Below, piece by piece: positions 9,419 to 18,859 of a DNA stretch of 64,000 bases. Origin of the DNA: Lysobacteraceae bacterium (lineage in GTDB: Bacteria; Pseudomonadota; Gammaproteobacteria; Xanthomonadales; Xanthomonadaceae); the NCBI GenBank assembly GCA_028868545.1, contig JAGWUF010000006.1, positions 1 to 64,000 of the forward strand, in the 5' to 3' direction. The first letter of the stretch is position 1. Each line of letters begins with the position of its first letter. The notes below the pieces were generated by a model. The model was not told where the DNA came from, searched no databases, and worked only from the letters and a program-made list of their open reading frames with translations. Both the position numbers and the translations under genes were made by a program.

Positions 9419-10108
9419 ATGTCCGACTCCGCCAGCCCCGGCCTGCGCATCCTGCTGATCGAAGACCAGCACGACATCGCCGCCAACATCTGGGACTACC
9501 TCGAACGCCGCGGTCACGAAATGGACCATTGCGCCGACGGGGTCAGCGGGCTGGCGCGCGCCCTGCGCGGCGATGTGGACGTGATCGTGCTGGATCTGGG
9601 CCTGCCGCGGCTGGACGGGCTGGTGCTGTGTCGCCGCCTGCGCGAGGCCGGGCATGGGGTGCCGGTGTTGATGCTGACTGCGCGCGACACCCTGGAGGAC
9701 AAGTTGCGCGGCTATGCCGAAGGCGCCGACGACTACCTGGTCAAACCCTTTGCGATGCGCGAGCTGGAGGCACGCATCCATGCGCTGCGTCGGCACGGCC
9801 AGCCGGCCACCACGCTGGCGTTCGGGCCATTGCGCTACGACCCGCACGACATGATGGCCCAGCGCGAGGGCAGGCAGATTCCGCTGACGCGGTTGCAGGG
9901 GGCCATTCTGGCGTGCCTGCTGCAGGAAGCCCCGCGGGTGGTGTCGCATGCACGCATTCTCGCCAGTGCCTGGGGCCGCCAGGGCGGCGACGTGGCGGCC
10001 CTGCAGACCCAGGTGTACGAACTGCGCGCACTGATCGACAAACCATTCGCCCAGCCCCTGATCCAGTCCGTGCGCGGGGTGGGTTACCGCTTGCTGGGGG
10101 CCTCGTGA
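9419..10108 (+). CDS. OmpR-family two-component response regulator
   Basis: LRILLIEDQHDIAANIWDYL...VIVLDLGLPRLDGLVLCRRL...YLVKPFAMRELEARI...VYELRALIDKPFAQPLIQSVRGVGYRL. Confidence 0.93.
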   Translation: MSDSASPGLRILLIEDQHDIAANIWDYLERRGHEMDHCADGVSGLARALRGDVDVIVLDLGLPRLDGLVLCRRLREAGHGVPVLMLTARDTLEDKLRGYAEGADDYLVKPFAMRELEARIHALRRHGQPATTLAFGPLRYDPHDMMAQREGRQIPLTRLQGAILACLLQEAPRVVSHARILASAWGRQGGDVAALQTQVYELRALIDKPFAQPLIQSVRGVGYRLLGAS

Positions 10109-11313
10109 GGCCGCCGTTGCCGCTGCGTCTTCGCTTCACGCTGCTGGCGCTGCTGCTGGGCCTGCTGCTGAGCGGGCTGTCCACCCTTGCCCTGCTGCGG
10201 ATGGCCGAAGATTACGAATACATCGTGTCGGCGGAACTCCTGCGCGGTCAGGCCGAAGACTACGGCCTGCGCCTGGCCCGCGGCGAAACGCTGCCGCTTC
10301 CCGCCACCCATCGCCTGCGCGGCTTTCGCATCAACGACCCGGCCCTGCCGGCCGCGTATGCACACCTGTCGCCGGGCCTGCATGAAGATCCCGCCGATGG
10401 CGACATCCATGTCGGGGTGTTCGACACGCGTGCCGGCCGGCTGGTGTTCGCGATCGACATGGGCGATTTCGAACTGATGGAACGCCATCTGCATGGCTTG
10501 GTGCTGGCAATGATGCTGTTGGGCACCGCGCTGGCCGGCTGGCTGGGCTGGCTGCTGGCCGGCATCGCACTGCAACCCTTGCAGCGCCTGGCGCGGGGCG
10601 TGGAAGCCCTGCCGGTGCAGCCGCAGCCCACCCGCTTGGCGGCCGACATCAGTCACGATGCGCTGGGTCAGCTGGCATCCGCCATCGATGCCTATCAAGC
10701 CCGGCTGGTGGATGCCGACGCACGTGAACAGGCATTCCTGGCCGATGCCAGCCACGAGCTGCGCACGCCGCTGGCGGTGATCCAGGGGGTGACCGAAGTG
10801 CTGCTGGATGACCCGGCGCTGCCGCCGGCCCAACGCAACCGGCTGGCACGACTGGAGCGCGGGGCAGGCGAGATGGGACAGTTGCTGGAAGCCATGCTGG
10901 CCAGCGCACGCCGCAAGCCGCTGACGGTGGAAGTGCTGGAGATGCGCCCCTTGCTGGAAGAGGCGATTACCCGTGCCCTGGCCGGCAAGCCGGCCATCCA
11001 TGTGCAGATCGCGGGCGATGCCGGCATTGACACCGCCCGGCGCGAAGCGGTGCTGCTGCTTTCAGGCTTGTTGCGCCTGCTGCTGCAGGCGCAGGCTTGC
11101 GAAGCGGTGCACCTGCAACTGGACGCCACCCGCCTGGAGATCCGCCTGCTCCCGCAAACCGATGCCAGCGCCGATTCCGGCCACGCGGGCCGGGTCGATA
11201 CCGGCACCGGCTCGGCCCTGCTGGATCGGCTGGCCACACGTCTGCACTGGCAGGTGCAGATCCATTCCCCGTTCCATGCCACGCTGCGCATTGCAGCCGG
11301 CCACGCGCCCTGA
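10105..11313 (+). CDS. Two-component sensor histidine kinase with apparently degenerate HATPase domain
   Basis: GTG start overlapping RR stop (GTGA); TM segments, HAMP-like linker, H-box FLADASHELRTPLAVIQG; N-box/G-box motifs not recognisable. Confidence 0.85.
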   Translation: MRPPLPLRLRFTLLALLLGLLLSGLSTLALLRMAEDYEYIVSAELLRGQAEDYGLRLARGETLPLPATHRLRGFRINDPALPAAYAHLSPGLHEDPADGDIHVGVFDTRAGRLVFAIDMGDFELMERHLHGLVLAMMLLGTALAGWLGWLLAGIALQPLQRLARGVEALPVQPQPTRLAADISHDALGQLASAIDAYQARLVDADAREQAFLADASHELRTPLAVIQGVTEVLLDDPALPPAQRNRLARLERGAGEMGQLLEAMLASARRKPLTVEVLEMRPLLEEAITRALAGKPAIHVQIAGDAGIDTARREAVLLLSGLLRLLLQAQACEAVHLQLDATRLEIRLLPQTDASADSGHAGRVDTGTGSALLDRLATRLHWQVQIHSPFHATLRIAAGHAP

Positions 11314-11383
11314 CCGCAGCCGTGCGCACGCGTTGCGAACGCTTTTCGCGCAACAATGGCGCACCCGTCACCGAGGTTGGCCG

Positions 11384-12640
11384 ATGAAATTTCCTGCCGC
11401 TGCCGCTGCCGTTGCCGTTTTCGCCGCACTGGCCTTGTCGGCCTGCCAGCGCGCAGCGCCGCCTGCCAAGCCGGCCACGGGCGACTACCGCGTGCAGACC
11501 TGGGTGCTGCCGGCGGAGGCCGGTTCGATGGCCCCGACCCTGGTCACGGCCGGCGACAACCGCCTGCTGCTGGGCTGGATCAACCGCACCCAGGGTCGGC
11601 GCAATGCCTTGCAGTTTGCGTCCTACACCGAGGCGGCCGGCTGGCAGAGCCAGCCGCGCACGATTGCGGTGGGCAATTCCCTGCTGGCCAATGCCGCCGA
11701 CACCCCGCATCTGCTGGCCACACCCGATGGTGCGCTGTGGGCGCAGTGGCTGCAGGCACAGGCCGATGGCGCCTCCGGCTATGACGCCATCGTGGCGCGC
11801 TCCCGGGACGGCGGCATGAGCTGGAATCAGCTGACCCGCGTCAACGACGATGGCCAACCGGTCGAGCACGGGTTTGCCGCGCTGTGGCCGCGCGGCAACG
11901 ACGGGCTGGGCATCGCCTGGCTGGACGGGCGGGCAAATGCCACCGCCGCGCCCCCCGCGCAGCACGGCGACACCGCCACCCAATTGCGCACCAATCATTT
12001 CACCCTGGATCTGGCCCGCGGAACCGACGCGGTGGTGGCGGTGCGCAGCTGCGATTGCTGCCAAACCGCCGCCGCGATCACCACACGGGGGCCTTTGCTG
12101 GCCTGGCGTGGCCGCAGTGATGCCGAGATTCGCGATATCGCGGTCGCCCGTTTCGAGAACGGCAGCTGGCGTGCGCCCACGCCGGTGCATGCCGACGGCT
12201 GGAAGATCAGTGCCTGCCCGGTGGCCGGGCCGGCACTGGCGGCAGCCGGCACGACCGCGGTGGTGCTGTGGTACAGCGCCGCCAACGACAAGCCTTTGTT
12301 GCAGCTGGCCCGCAGCACCGATGCCGGGGATCACTTCGCCGCTCCGGTCACGCTGGCCAGCGGAACGGCCGTGCTGGGCCGGGGCGCGGTGGGCATCGAT
12401 GCGCACCAGGTGTGGGCGGCGTGGCTGCACGAGGACGCCCACGGGCAGACCTTGCAGCTGGCGCGCTACACACCGGATCTGTCGAAACGGCTGCAGACGC
12501 TGGAAGTGGCGAAGCTGGGCACGCGCGGTCTGGCCAGCGGTTACCCGCAACTGGCGGTGGATGCCGGCGGTGCGTGGCTGGTATGGACCGATGTGGCCAA
12601 TGGCGTGGCGCACCTGAAAGGCGCACGCATCACCCGCTGA
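11384..12640 (+). CDS. Sialidase-like (beta-propeller) lipoprotein with CxCC motif
   Basis: Lipobox LALSACQ; ARSRDGGMSW Asp-box; VRSCDCCQTAAAITTRGPLLAWRGRSDAEIRDIAVARFENGSW. Confidence 0.75.
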   Translation: MKFPAAAAAVAVFAALALSACQRAAPPAKPATGDYRVQTWVLPAEAGSMAPTLVTAGDNRLLLGWINRTQGRRNALQFASYTEAAGWQSQPRTIAVGNSLLANAADTPHLLATPDGALWAQWLQAQADGASGYDAIVARSRDGGMSWNQLTRVNDDGQPVEHGFAALWPRGNDGLGIAWLDGRANATAAPPAQHGDTATQLRTNHFTLDLARGTDAVVAVRSCDCCQTAAAITTRGPLLAWRGRSDAEIRDIAVARFENGSWRAPTPVHADGWKISACPVAGPALAAAGTTAVVLWYSAANDKPLLQLARSTDAGDHFAAPVTLASGTAVLGRGAVGIDAHQVWAAWLHEDAHGQTLQLARYTPDLSKRLQTLEVAKLGTRGLASGYPQLAVDAGGAWLVWTDVANGVAHLKGARITR

Positions 12641-12694
12641 GCTGGCCGGCTGCCACCCTGTTTTCCGCTATGCCGGGTAAGCCCATCGTCATGC

Positions 12695-14380
12695 GTGGTT
12701 CCCGTGCCCAAACTGCAAGCTGCCCTGCTTTCCGCCCTGCTTGCAACGCTGCTGTCGGCTTGCAGCCGCAATGGCCACTCGCCTGAACCCGCCAACGCAG
12801 CTCCGAAACCCGCCGCTGCCACCTCGCACCTGCCCAGCGACGCCGCCCTGAAGCAGTTTCAGAGCGAGGGCCGTGAACCCACCTTGCGCCGGCTGTCGGT
12901 GACCGATTACTGGCTGCATTACAAATTGATGCAGGCCACCGGCCTTGAAACCGCCTTGGGCGGCGAAGCACAAACGATTGCCGCATTGCAGGCGGTGGCC
13001 AATGCCTATGAGCGCAAGCTGCACGACCTGGAAGCGGCCCCCCCGAAGTTGCTGCCTGCCGCGTTCACCGGCGAGGGCATGACCAGCGGCTTGCTGGGCA
13101 TGGGCATGGGCGGGTTTGCCGGCCTGCTGGCCGGTGGCACCCTCAGCGGTGCGGCCAGCAGCATGTCCGATGCGCAACTGGCCGAGATGGTCAAGGCCGG
13201 CCCGATGAAATTCGACGGCAAGTCCGGCAGCGCCGAATTCCAGTTCGATGCCAACGGCGGGCTGACCCAGACCCTTGCCTTCGAGGTCAACGAAGCCGGC
13301 GTGAACGGCAAGGTCAGCGTGAAAACCCGGATGGACGCCTGTCCGGATCCGCAAGGCCGGGTCAGCGTCGACGTCGACGTCGACTCGCGCATGCGGGCGA
13401 CCGGCAAACCCGGCACCAGCGGGTATGTGCAAACCAGCTTCAAATACGAACGCTATCTGGACGATGACGCGCAGCTGATCAACGACGGCACTGGCGGTGC
13501 CTCCAACTTGCACATCCGCATGGGCGGCCACGAATCCGCCGGCAGTCAACATCTGGATATCACGCTGGGCCATCAGCGCGATGGCACTTTGATTTTCGAA
13601 AACCACATGGAAAGCGGTTTCAGCATATTCCGGCCCGACGAGGTGGCGCGCACCCAGAAGTTGCTGCGAAGCGCCGAATTCATGCAAACTCTGATCGCGG
13701 AGTTCATGTTGCGCGGGACCGGCTCCAGCAATGGCTCGCCGTGGGAAAGCGGGCGCTGCATCAACCTGAAGGTGACCAGTGACCCCGGCCAGCGCAACCG
13801 GATCAAGCCCAATACCGCATTCGATCTGGAGGCGATGCCGCGCGCGAAAGCCGATGGCGCAGTGGTGGGCGGCAGCGTGCGTGCCACCTTGACCGGGTCG
13901 GCACGGTTGCTGCCGGGCAGCGGCAAGGTACCGGCCGATGCGGCCTATCAATACGCCGGCCCCGAGCAGAAAAACCAGACCGCCAGCATTGCCTTCGAGG
14001 CGCGCAGCAAGCGCGGGGTGGGCAAGGCGACGCTGGACTTCGACACCCGGGAACGCGCCTGGCGGATCAAGGGCGGCCAGAACGATTTCTTCGCCAACGT
14101 GGTGGTGTGCTCGGTAACGCGGCCGTTCGACATCAAAAGCACGGCGGGGCTGGTGATGCACATGTCCGGCGGCGAAAGCGGTGGCAGCTGGACCCAGTCC
14201 GGCAAGGCGGCCGGGGTCGGCTGGTCGGGTGGCGGCCAGTACACGCTCAAGCTGGACGAAGACGGCAGCGGATGGCTGGAAGCGAAAGGCGTCTCCGACA
14301 TCAGCACCCCGATGGGGCATTTCAAGGGCGCCGTGGCACCCGCGTTTTCGTTGACCCCGGTGGATGCGCCTTGCGAATGA
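12695..14380 (+). CDS. Hypothetical lipoprotein
   Basis: Lipobox LLSACSRN; 561-aa ORF; Gly-rich stretch GLLGMGMGGFAGLLAGG. Confidence 0.7.
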   Translation: MVPVPKLQAALLSALLATLLSACSRNGHSPEPANAAPKPAAATSHLPSDAALKQFQSEGREPTLRRLSVTDYWLHYKLMQATGLETALGGEAQTIAALQAVANAYERKLHDLEAAPPKLLPAAFTGEGMTSGLLGMGMGGFAGLLAGGTLSGAASSMSDAQLAEMVKAGPMKFDGKSGSAEFQFDANGGLTQTLAFEVNEAGVNGKVSVKTRMDACPDPQGRVSVDVDVDSRMRATGKPGTSGYVQTSFKYERYLDDDAQLINDGTGGASNLHIRMGGHESAGSQHLDITLGHQRDGTLIFENHMESGFSIFRPDEVARTQKLLRSAEFMQTLIAEFMLRGTGSSNGSPWESGRCINLKVTSDPGQRNRIKPNTAFDLEAMPRAKADGAVVGGSVRATLTGSARLLPGSGKVPADAAYQYAGPEQKNQTASIAFEARSKRGVGKATLDFDTRERAWRIKGGQNDFFANVVVCSVTRPFDIKSTAGLVMHMSGGESGGSWTQSGKAAGVGWSGGGQYTLKLDEDGSGWLEAKGVSDISTPMGHFKGAVAPAFSLTPVDAPCE

Positions 14381-14402
14381 CGGGCGCTGCCGCCCGCCGC
14401 GC

Positions 14403-14990
14403 TCAGCCTTGCAACTCCGCCAGCAGGAAGGCGCGCGCCTTGCGCCAGTCGCGGCGCACGGTGCGCTCGCTCAGGCCCAGCAATTCGCCGATTTCGGCTT
14501 CCTCGTAGCCGCCGAAATAGCGCATTTCGACGATCTGTGCGGCACGCGCATCGAGCTTGTGCAGGCCGGTCAGCAATTCATCCAGCGCCAGCACTTCCAC
14601 GACGGCGGAGGCCTGATCGCCCAGCGCCGCCGACAGGGTCAACGCCTCCTGTCCGCCGCCGCGCTTGTCGGCCTTGCGGGCGCGGGCATCGTCCACCAGG
14701 ACCTGGCGCATCGCCCGCGCCGACAAGGCCAGCAGGTGGTTGCGGTCGACCGCCTTGAGATCGGCACCGCCGGCCAGTTTCAGGTACGCCTCGTGCACCA
14801 GCGCGGTGGTCTGGAAGCCATCGCGCATGCGCCGCAATTGCGCGCGCGCGGCGCGCTTGAGTTCGTCATACACCGCCAGGTAGGCGCTGCCCAGTGCCTG
14901 CGCATCGCCGTCGCGGGCGCGTGCCAGCAGTTGCGTGACCGGAGCCTCTGCGGATGATGGCGTCATTCTGCTGTCCCGAGCGTGCGACAT
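14403..14990 (-). CDS. ECF-type RNA polymerase sigma factor
   Basis: FQTTALVHEAYLKLAGG...ARAMRQVLVDDARARKADKRGGG...VEMRYFGGYEEAEIGELLGLSERTVRRDWRKARAFLLAEL. Confidence 0.9.
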   Translation of the reverse strand: MSHARDSRMTPSSAEAPVTQLLARARDGDAQALGSAYLAVYDELKRAARAQLRRMRDGFQTTALVHEAYLKLAGGADLKAVDRNHLLALSARAMRQVLVDDARARKADKRGGGQEALTLSAALGDQASAVVEVLALDELLTGLHKLDARAAQIVEMRYFGGYEEAEIGELLGLSERTVRRDWRKARAFLLAELQG

Positions 14991-15054
14991 GGGCGAAGCC
15001 TTGCGGCTTCCGCCGGGCGGAGTGTCGCATGCGCGCCGGTGCGGGTGCGAGCCG

Positions 15055-18000
15055 TCATTGTTCCTTGCGCCAGTTCAACGAAGCGCGGTTTTCCACGGTG
15101 GAGGATTCGACCTGGACCGCGAAACCCTTGCGCAGCAGGTATTTCAGCGTCATCACCTGGCCGGTGCCCAGCAGCGACACGCCATAGCCCACGTACAACC
15201 TGGGCGAGAGGTATTTGCCCACGCTCAGCACATCGCCACCCAGCGCGCGCGATTCGTTCACGCCGGCATCATCCAGCCCCAGCCGCGCGCCCAGTTCCGC
15301 CGCCAGCAGCCCGCTGCCGGCATTCAAGGCCGCCTTGGCCGTGCCCAGCTGGCGTGCTTCATTGCCGGACAGGGTGGACAACGGCCGCCCCAGCGTGAGG
15401 TAAGCCAGCGCCTCGGATTCGCTTTTGGCAGGCACCGAATAGACCGTGGCCTTCGGTGCCTGCGCCCGGCCCTCCACCCGGATGCCGGCAGTGACATCGC
15501 CCACGTTGCGCTCGGCGCGGATGTCCAGCAGCGGGTCGTCGATCGGCGTATTCGCCCAGCGCAGGCCGCCGCGCGTGATCTGCAGGTTCTGGCCATAGGC
15601 GCGGTAACGGCCTTCGACCTGCAGCGCACCATTGCCCAGCGCTTCCCGGCCCGGCTGCACGCGCACCCGCACGCTCCCGTCCAATCGGCCTCGCAGGCCA
15701 TAGCCATCCACCTGCACGGCCTTGCCCATCTGCACGTTCAGATCCATGTCGAGCGCCGTGCGGGTATTGCCCTGACCGGGGTCTGCCGGGTCCAGCACCA
15801 CCACATCCGACGACGGTGACACCCCCATGTCGAGGCGCTCCAGATGGATGTCGGCTTGCGAGATCGTGACCTGGCCGCGCAACTGCACGGGTTGCCCGGC
15901 GCGATAGCGCAAGCTCAGATCGGGATCGACCACCGCATGCAGTTGCCGGGTGTCCGCCAGCAGCACCTTGCTGCCGCGCAGGGCCAGCACCAGCGGCGTG
16001 TCGTCGCTGCGCCAATCCAGCTGGCCATCCACCTGCAGGACACCGTCACCGGCCCCCACCTGCCCGCTGAGGCGGGCACTGCCGTCATCGCCGGCCTGCA
16101 GCCGCAGGTCGCCATCGTGCAGGCCGGTGCCCAGCGCCGGCAATTCGGCGGCAAAGGCCTGCAGCCGGCCATTGCCGCCCAGCAGGGGCTGCCCGCGCGT
16201 GCCGGCCAGATGCATGTCCAGATCGAGCTGCCCACGCGGGGCGACGATGTCGGGTGACAGCAATTCCATCCAGGTCAGGGCGCGGGTGCCAAGCGTCAGG
16301 CGGCCTTGCAAGGGGGCGTGCGCCTCCCAGCCGGTCGCGATCCGCGCTTCGAGCTGGCCGGCCTGATCCAGGCCTGTCGTCAACTCCGCCTCGATGCGGT
16401 GCGCATCGAACCGGGTCGCCAAGGCCAGGTTGCGATACCCCAGCAGATCCCGGCGGGCACGCGCACGGTTGCGCAGCCCGCCTTCGGCCGAAGTGAGGTG
16501 GGCCGTGCCTTGCCAAGCGGCACCTGCCGGCATCAGGCTTGCCCGCACGCCGACCTCGCCATGCACCACCCACGGCTTGCCATCGCTGCCGACCGGCAAG
16601 TAGGGCGTCAGCAACGTCAGTGGCAATTGGCTGCCCTGCACCTGCAGCCCACGGCGGGGCCAATCGACATCCGTGCACAGAGTGCCGCCACCGCCTGCCT
16701 GCAGGCAGGCCTGTGCCTGCACGACGTTCCCCCCCTGCCACGCCCAGTGCGCCGGCTGTTGCAGTGCCCAGCGGGCACCGGTGCCCGGCTGCAACTGCAA
16801 CCGGGTCAGGCTGCCCTGCCAGCGCGCAGCTTGTCGCTGGGCCGTGCCTGCCAGCGCCAGCTGGCCCTGCGGGCTGCCGGCCTCGGCCGCCAGCTGCAAG
16901 TGCTCCACCGCGCCGCGCAGCTGCGCGCGCACGGTGGTCAGTGGCACGCCCAGCTGCAGGCCACTGGCTTCCAGTGCCAGGTTGCCACTGCCGCTGCGCC
17001 ACGGCAGCTGGCCACGGGCGTGCAGCCGCTCGGCGCGATAGCTGCCGAATGCCAGGCCATCACCGTTCAGATCGACCACCAGATCCGGCGCATCGCGTGG
17101 GCCTTGCAGGTGCACGCGCCCGCGCAGCGCGCCTTGCCCGCCCGGCAGCAGATCCGGCAGCCGCAGCGGCGAAAACTGCGCGTCCAGCACCAGCCGCGCA
17201 CCCAGCTCGCCGCGCGCGGTCAGCGTGCTTTGCCCCAGCGTGAGGGCGGCATCGCCACGGTATTGCACGCCATCCACCTGCAATTGCGCATGCCCGGCCA
17301 GTGCTCGGCCGCGCAGGCTGCCGCCGAGTTCCTCCAGTTGCACCTGCAGCAACAAACCGGCCGCACCCGACCGTTGCTGTCCGTCGACCTGCAACCGGCC
17401 CTGCACCTTGCCCGGCCAATCAGGCGCGAAATACCCCGGATCGAAACCCGCCAACTGCGCCTGGGCCTGCCACTGCAGCCGCGGCGACCACGTCAGCGCG
17501 CCACTGGCCTGCAACTGGCCCTGCGGCATGCTGGCGTGCAGGGCCCGCAGCTGCAGGCCGTCGCGATCGCCCACACCATCCAGCACCAGGGTTGCGCTGT
17601 CCTGGCCGCGTTGCAGCCTGGCGGTGCCGGTGGCCGTCCAGCGCGCCAAGCCGCCTGCCAGCTTGAAATCGCCATTGCCGAGGATGTCGATCCGGCCATC
17701 GCCGCTGCGCCAATGCAGATCGCGCGCAGCCAGCTGCAAGGCCAGCGTGGCGTGTTTTGGATCGGCCAGTTCGGCCTTGCCCTCGGCGCGGATGCGCCCA
17801 CCCAGCACCTCCACCAGCAAGGGCTGCACCGTCACGGTCTGTTGCGCCAGCCGCAGCCGCGAAGGCTGCACCACCAGCACCTGTTCGCCGCGCTGAAGCC
17901 GACCCTGCAACGTGGCTTCACCGCCCTTGCCGGTCAGCATCAACTGCAGCGCCAGCGGCGTGGAGGTCTGTCCGCGCGCGGCCAGCAGTGCCGGATCCAG

Positions 18001-18849
18001 CGCCGTGCTGTCGGCTCGCAGCCGCCACTGCGGCGTGGTTCCGCCCTGCAGCCGCAGATGGGCGTGCAGGGGTGCTGGGGCGTGGCCTTCCAGCGTGGCC
18101 TGCAGATCCGACAGATCGCCGCGGACGCGCACTGCCAGCCGTGGCGCGCCGTGGCCGGCGGGTGCGGGCAACACGGCACTGGCCTGCAGCGCGCTGCGGT
18201 AGTTGTCACGCGGGCGGTAATCACCCTGCAGGGTGAACCGGCCACGATCGCTGTCCAGCGTCAGCGCCTGCACATGCAACGCCCCCGGTGCCAGCACCAC
18301 GCCTCCGCGCAAGCGTTGCAACGTGATCAGACGTTCCTCCTGACGCTGGATCACGACATGATCCAGCCGCACGGCATCGGCCTGCACGGTCAACGGCAGA
18401 TCCAGCACTGGCAGCACGTCCGGCCATTGCGGCAGCTTGAAGCGGCTGTCGTCGGGCGGAAGTTGCAGCCGGGCGTCGGTCACCGTCAGGGTTTGCAGTT
18501 GCAGGGTGCGCGTCAGCAAGGGCAGCCAGCGCAGCTGCAGGCCGAGACGGGCGGCTTCGAAACGCAGCATCCCCATGGCACACGGCGCATGTGGTTGCGG
18601 CACGCAATCGGCATCGCGCTGCAGCGGCCAGGACAGCTGCACCGCGTGCAGGGTCAACGGGTCGGACAAGGTGCCTTCGACCTGCTGCCAGTGCAGTTCG
18701 CTGCCTGCCGGCAATTGCGCCTGCAGCTGCCCCAGCAGCCAGTCGCGGCCGTGCGTGCTGTGCAGCAGCCAGTACAACGCCAGCCCCGACAACACCGCCA
18801 GCACCAGCACCGCGATGGCGGTCCGTCGCAACCACGCACGCCATTTCAC
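15055..18849 (-). CDS. tamB: Translocation and assembly module subunit TamB
   Basis: 1264 aa; N-terminal TM, long AsmA/TamB-like repeats, C-terminal DUF490 signature GYGLRGRLDGSVRVRVQPG...SESEALAYLTLGRPLSTLSGNEARQL...LSPRLYVGYGVSLLGTGQVMTLKYLLRKGFAVQVESSTVENRASLNWRKEQ. Confidence 0.95.
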   Translation of the reverse strand: MKWRAWLRRTAIAVLVLAVLSGLALYWLLHSTHGRDWLLGQLQAQLPAGSELHWQQVEGTLSDPLTLHAVQLSWPLQRDADCVPQPHAPCAMGMLRFEAARLGLQLRWLPLLTRTLQLQTLTVTDARLQLPPDDSRFKLPQWPDVLPVLDLPLTVQADAVRLDHVVIQRQEERLITLQRLRGGVVLAPGALHVQALTLDSDRGRFTLQGDYRPRDNYRSALQASAVLPAPAGHGAPRLAVRVRGDLSDLQATLEGHAPAPLHAHLRLQGGTTPQWRLRADSTALDPALLAARGQTSTPLALQLMLTGKGGEATLQGRLQRGEQVLVVQPSRLRLAQQTVTVQPLLVEVLGGRIRAEGKAELADPKHATLALQLAARDLHWRSGDGRIDILGNGDFKLAGGLARWTATGTARLQRGQDSATLVLDGVGDRDGLQLRALHASMPQGQLQASGALTWSPRLQWQAQAQLAGFDPGYFAPDWPGKVQGRLQVDGQQRSGAAGLLLQVQLEELGGSLRGRALAGHAQLQVDGVQYRGDAALTLGQSTLTARGELGARLVLDAQFSPLRLPDLLPGGQGALRGRVHLQGPRDAPDLVVDLNGDGLAFGSYRAERLHARGQLPWRSGSGNLALEASGLQLGVPLTTVRAQLRGAVEHLQLAAEAGSPQGQLALAGTAQRQAARWQGSLTRLQLQPGTGARWALQQPAHWAWQGGNVVQAQACLQAGGGGTLCTDVDWPRRGLQVQGSQLPLTLLTPYLPVGSDGKPWVVHGEVGVRASLMPAGAAWQGTAHLTSAEGGLRNRARARRDLLGYRNLALATRFDAHRIEAELTTGLDQAGQLEARIATGWEAHAPLQGRLTLGTRALTWMELLSPDIVAPRGQLDLDMHLAGTRGQPLLGGNGRLQAFAAELPALGTGLHDGDLRLQAGDDGSARLSGQVGAGDGVLQVDGQLDWRSDDTPLVLALRGSKVLLADTRQLHAVVDPDLSLRYRAGQPVQLRGQVTISQADIHLERLDMGVSPSSDVVVLDPADPGQGNTRTALDMDLNVQMGKAVQVDGYGLRGRLDGSVRVRVQPGREALGNGALQVEGRYRAYGQNLQITRGGLRWANTPIDDPLLDIRAERNVGDVTAGIRVEGRAQAPKATVYSVPAKSESEALAYLTLGRPLSTLSGNEARQLGTAKAALNAGSGLLAAELGARLGLDDAGVNESRALGGDVLSVGKYLSPRLYVGYGVSLLGTGQVMTLKYLLRKGFAVQVESSTVENRASLNWRKEQ

Positions 18850-18859
18850 GCCGGCCCCC

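Noticed and set aside
12689-14320. 543-aa minus-strand ORF opposite the hypothetical lipoprotein
   Set aside because: Shadow frame; plus strand has a convincing lipoprotein signal
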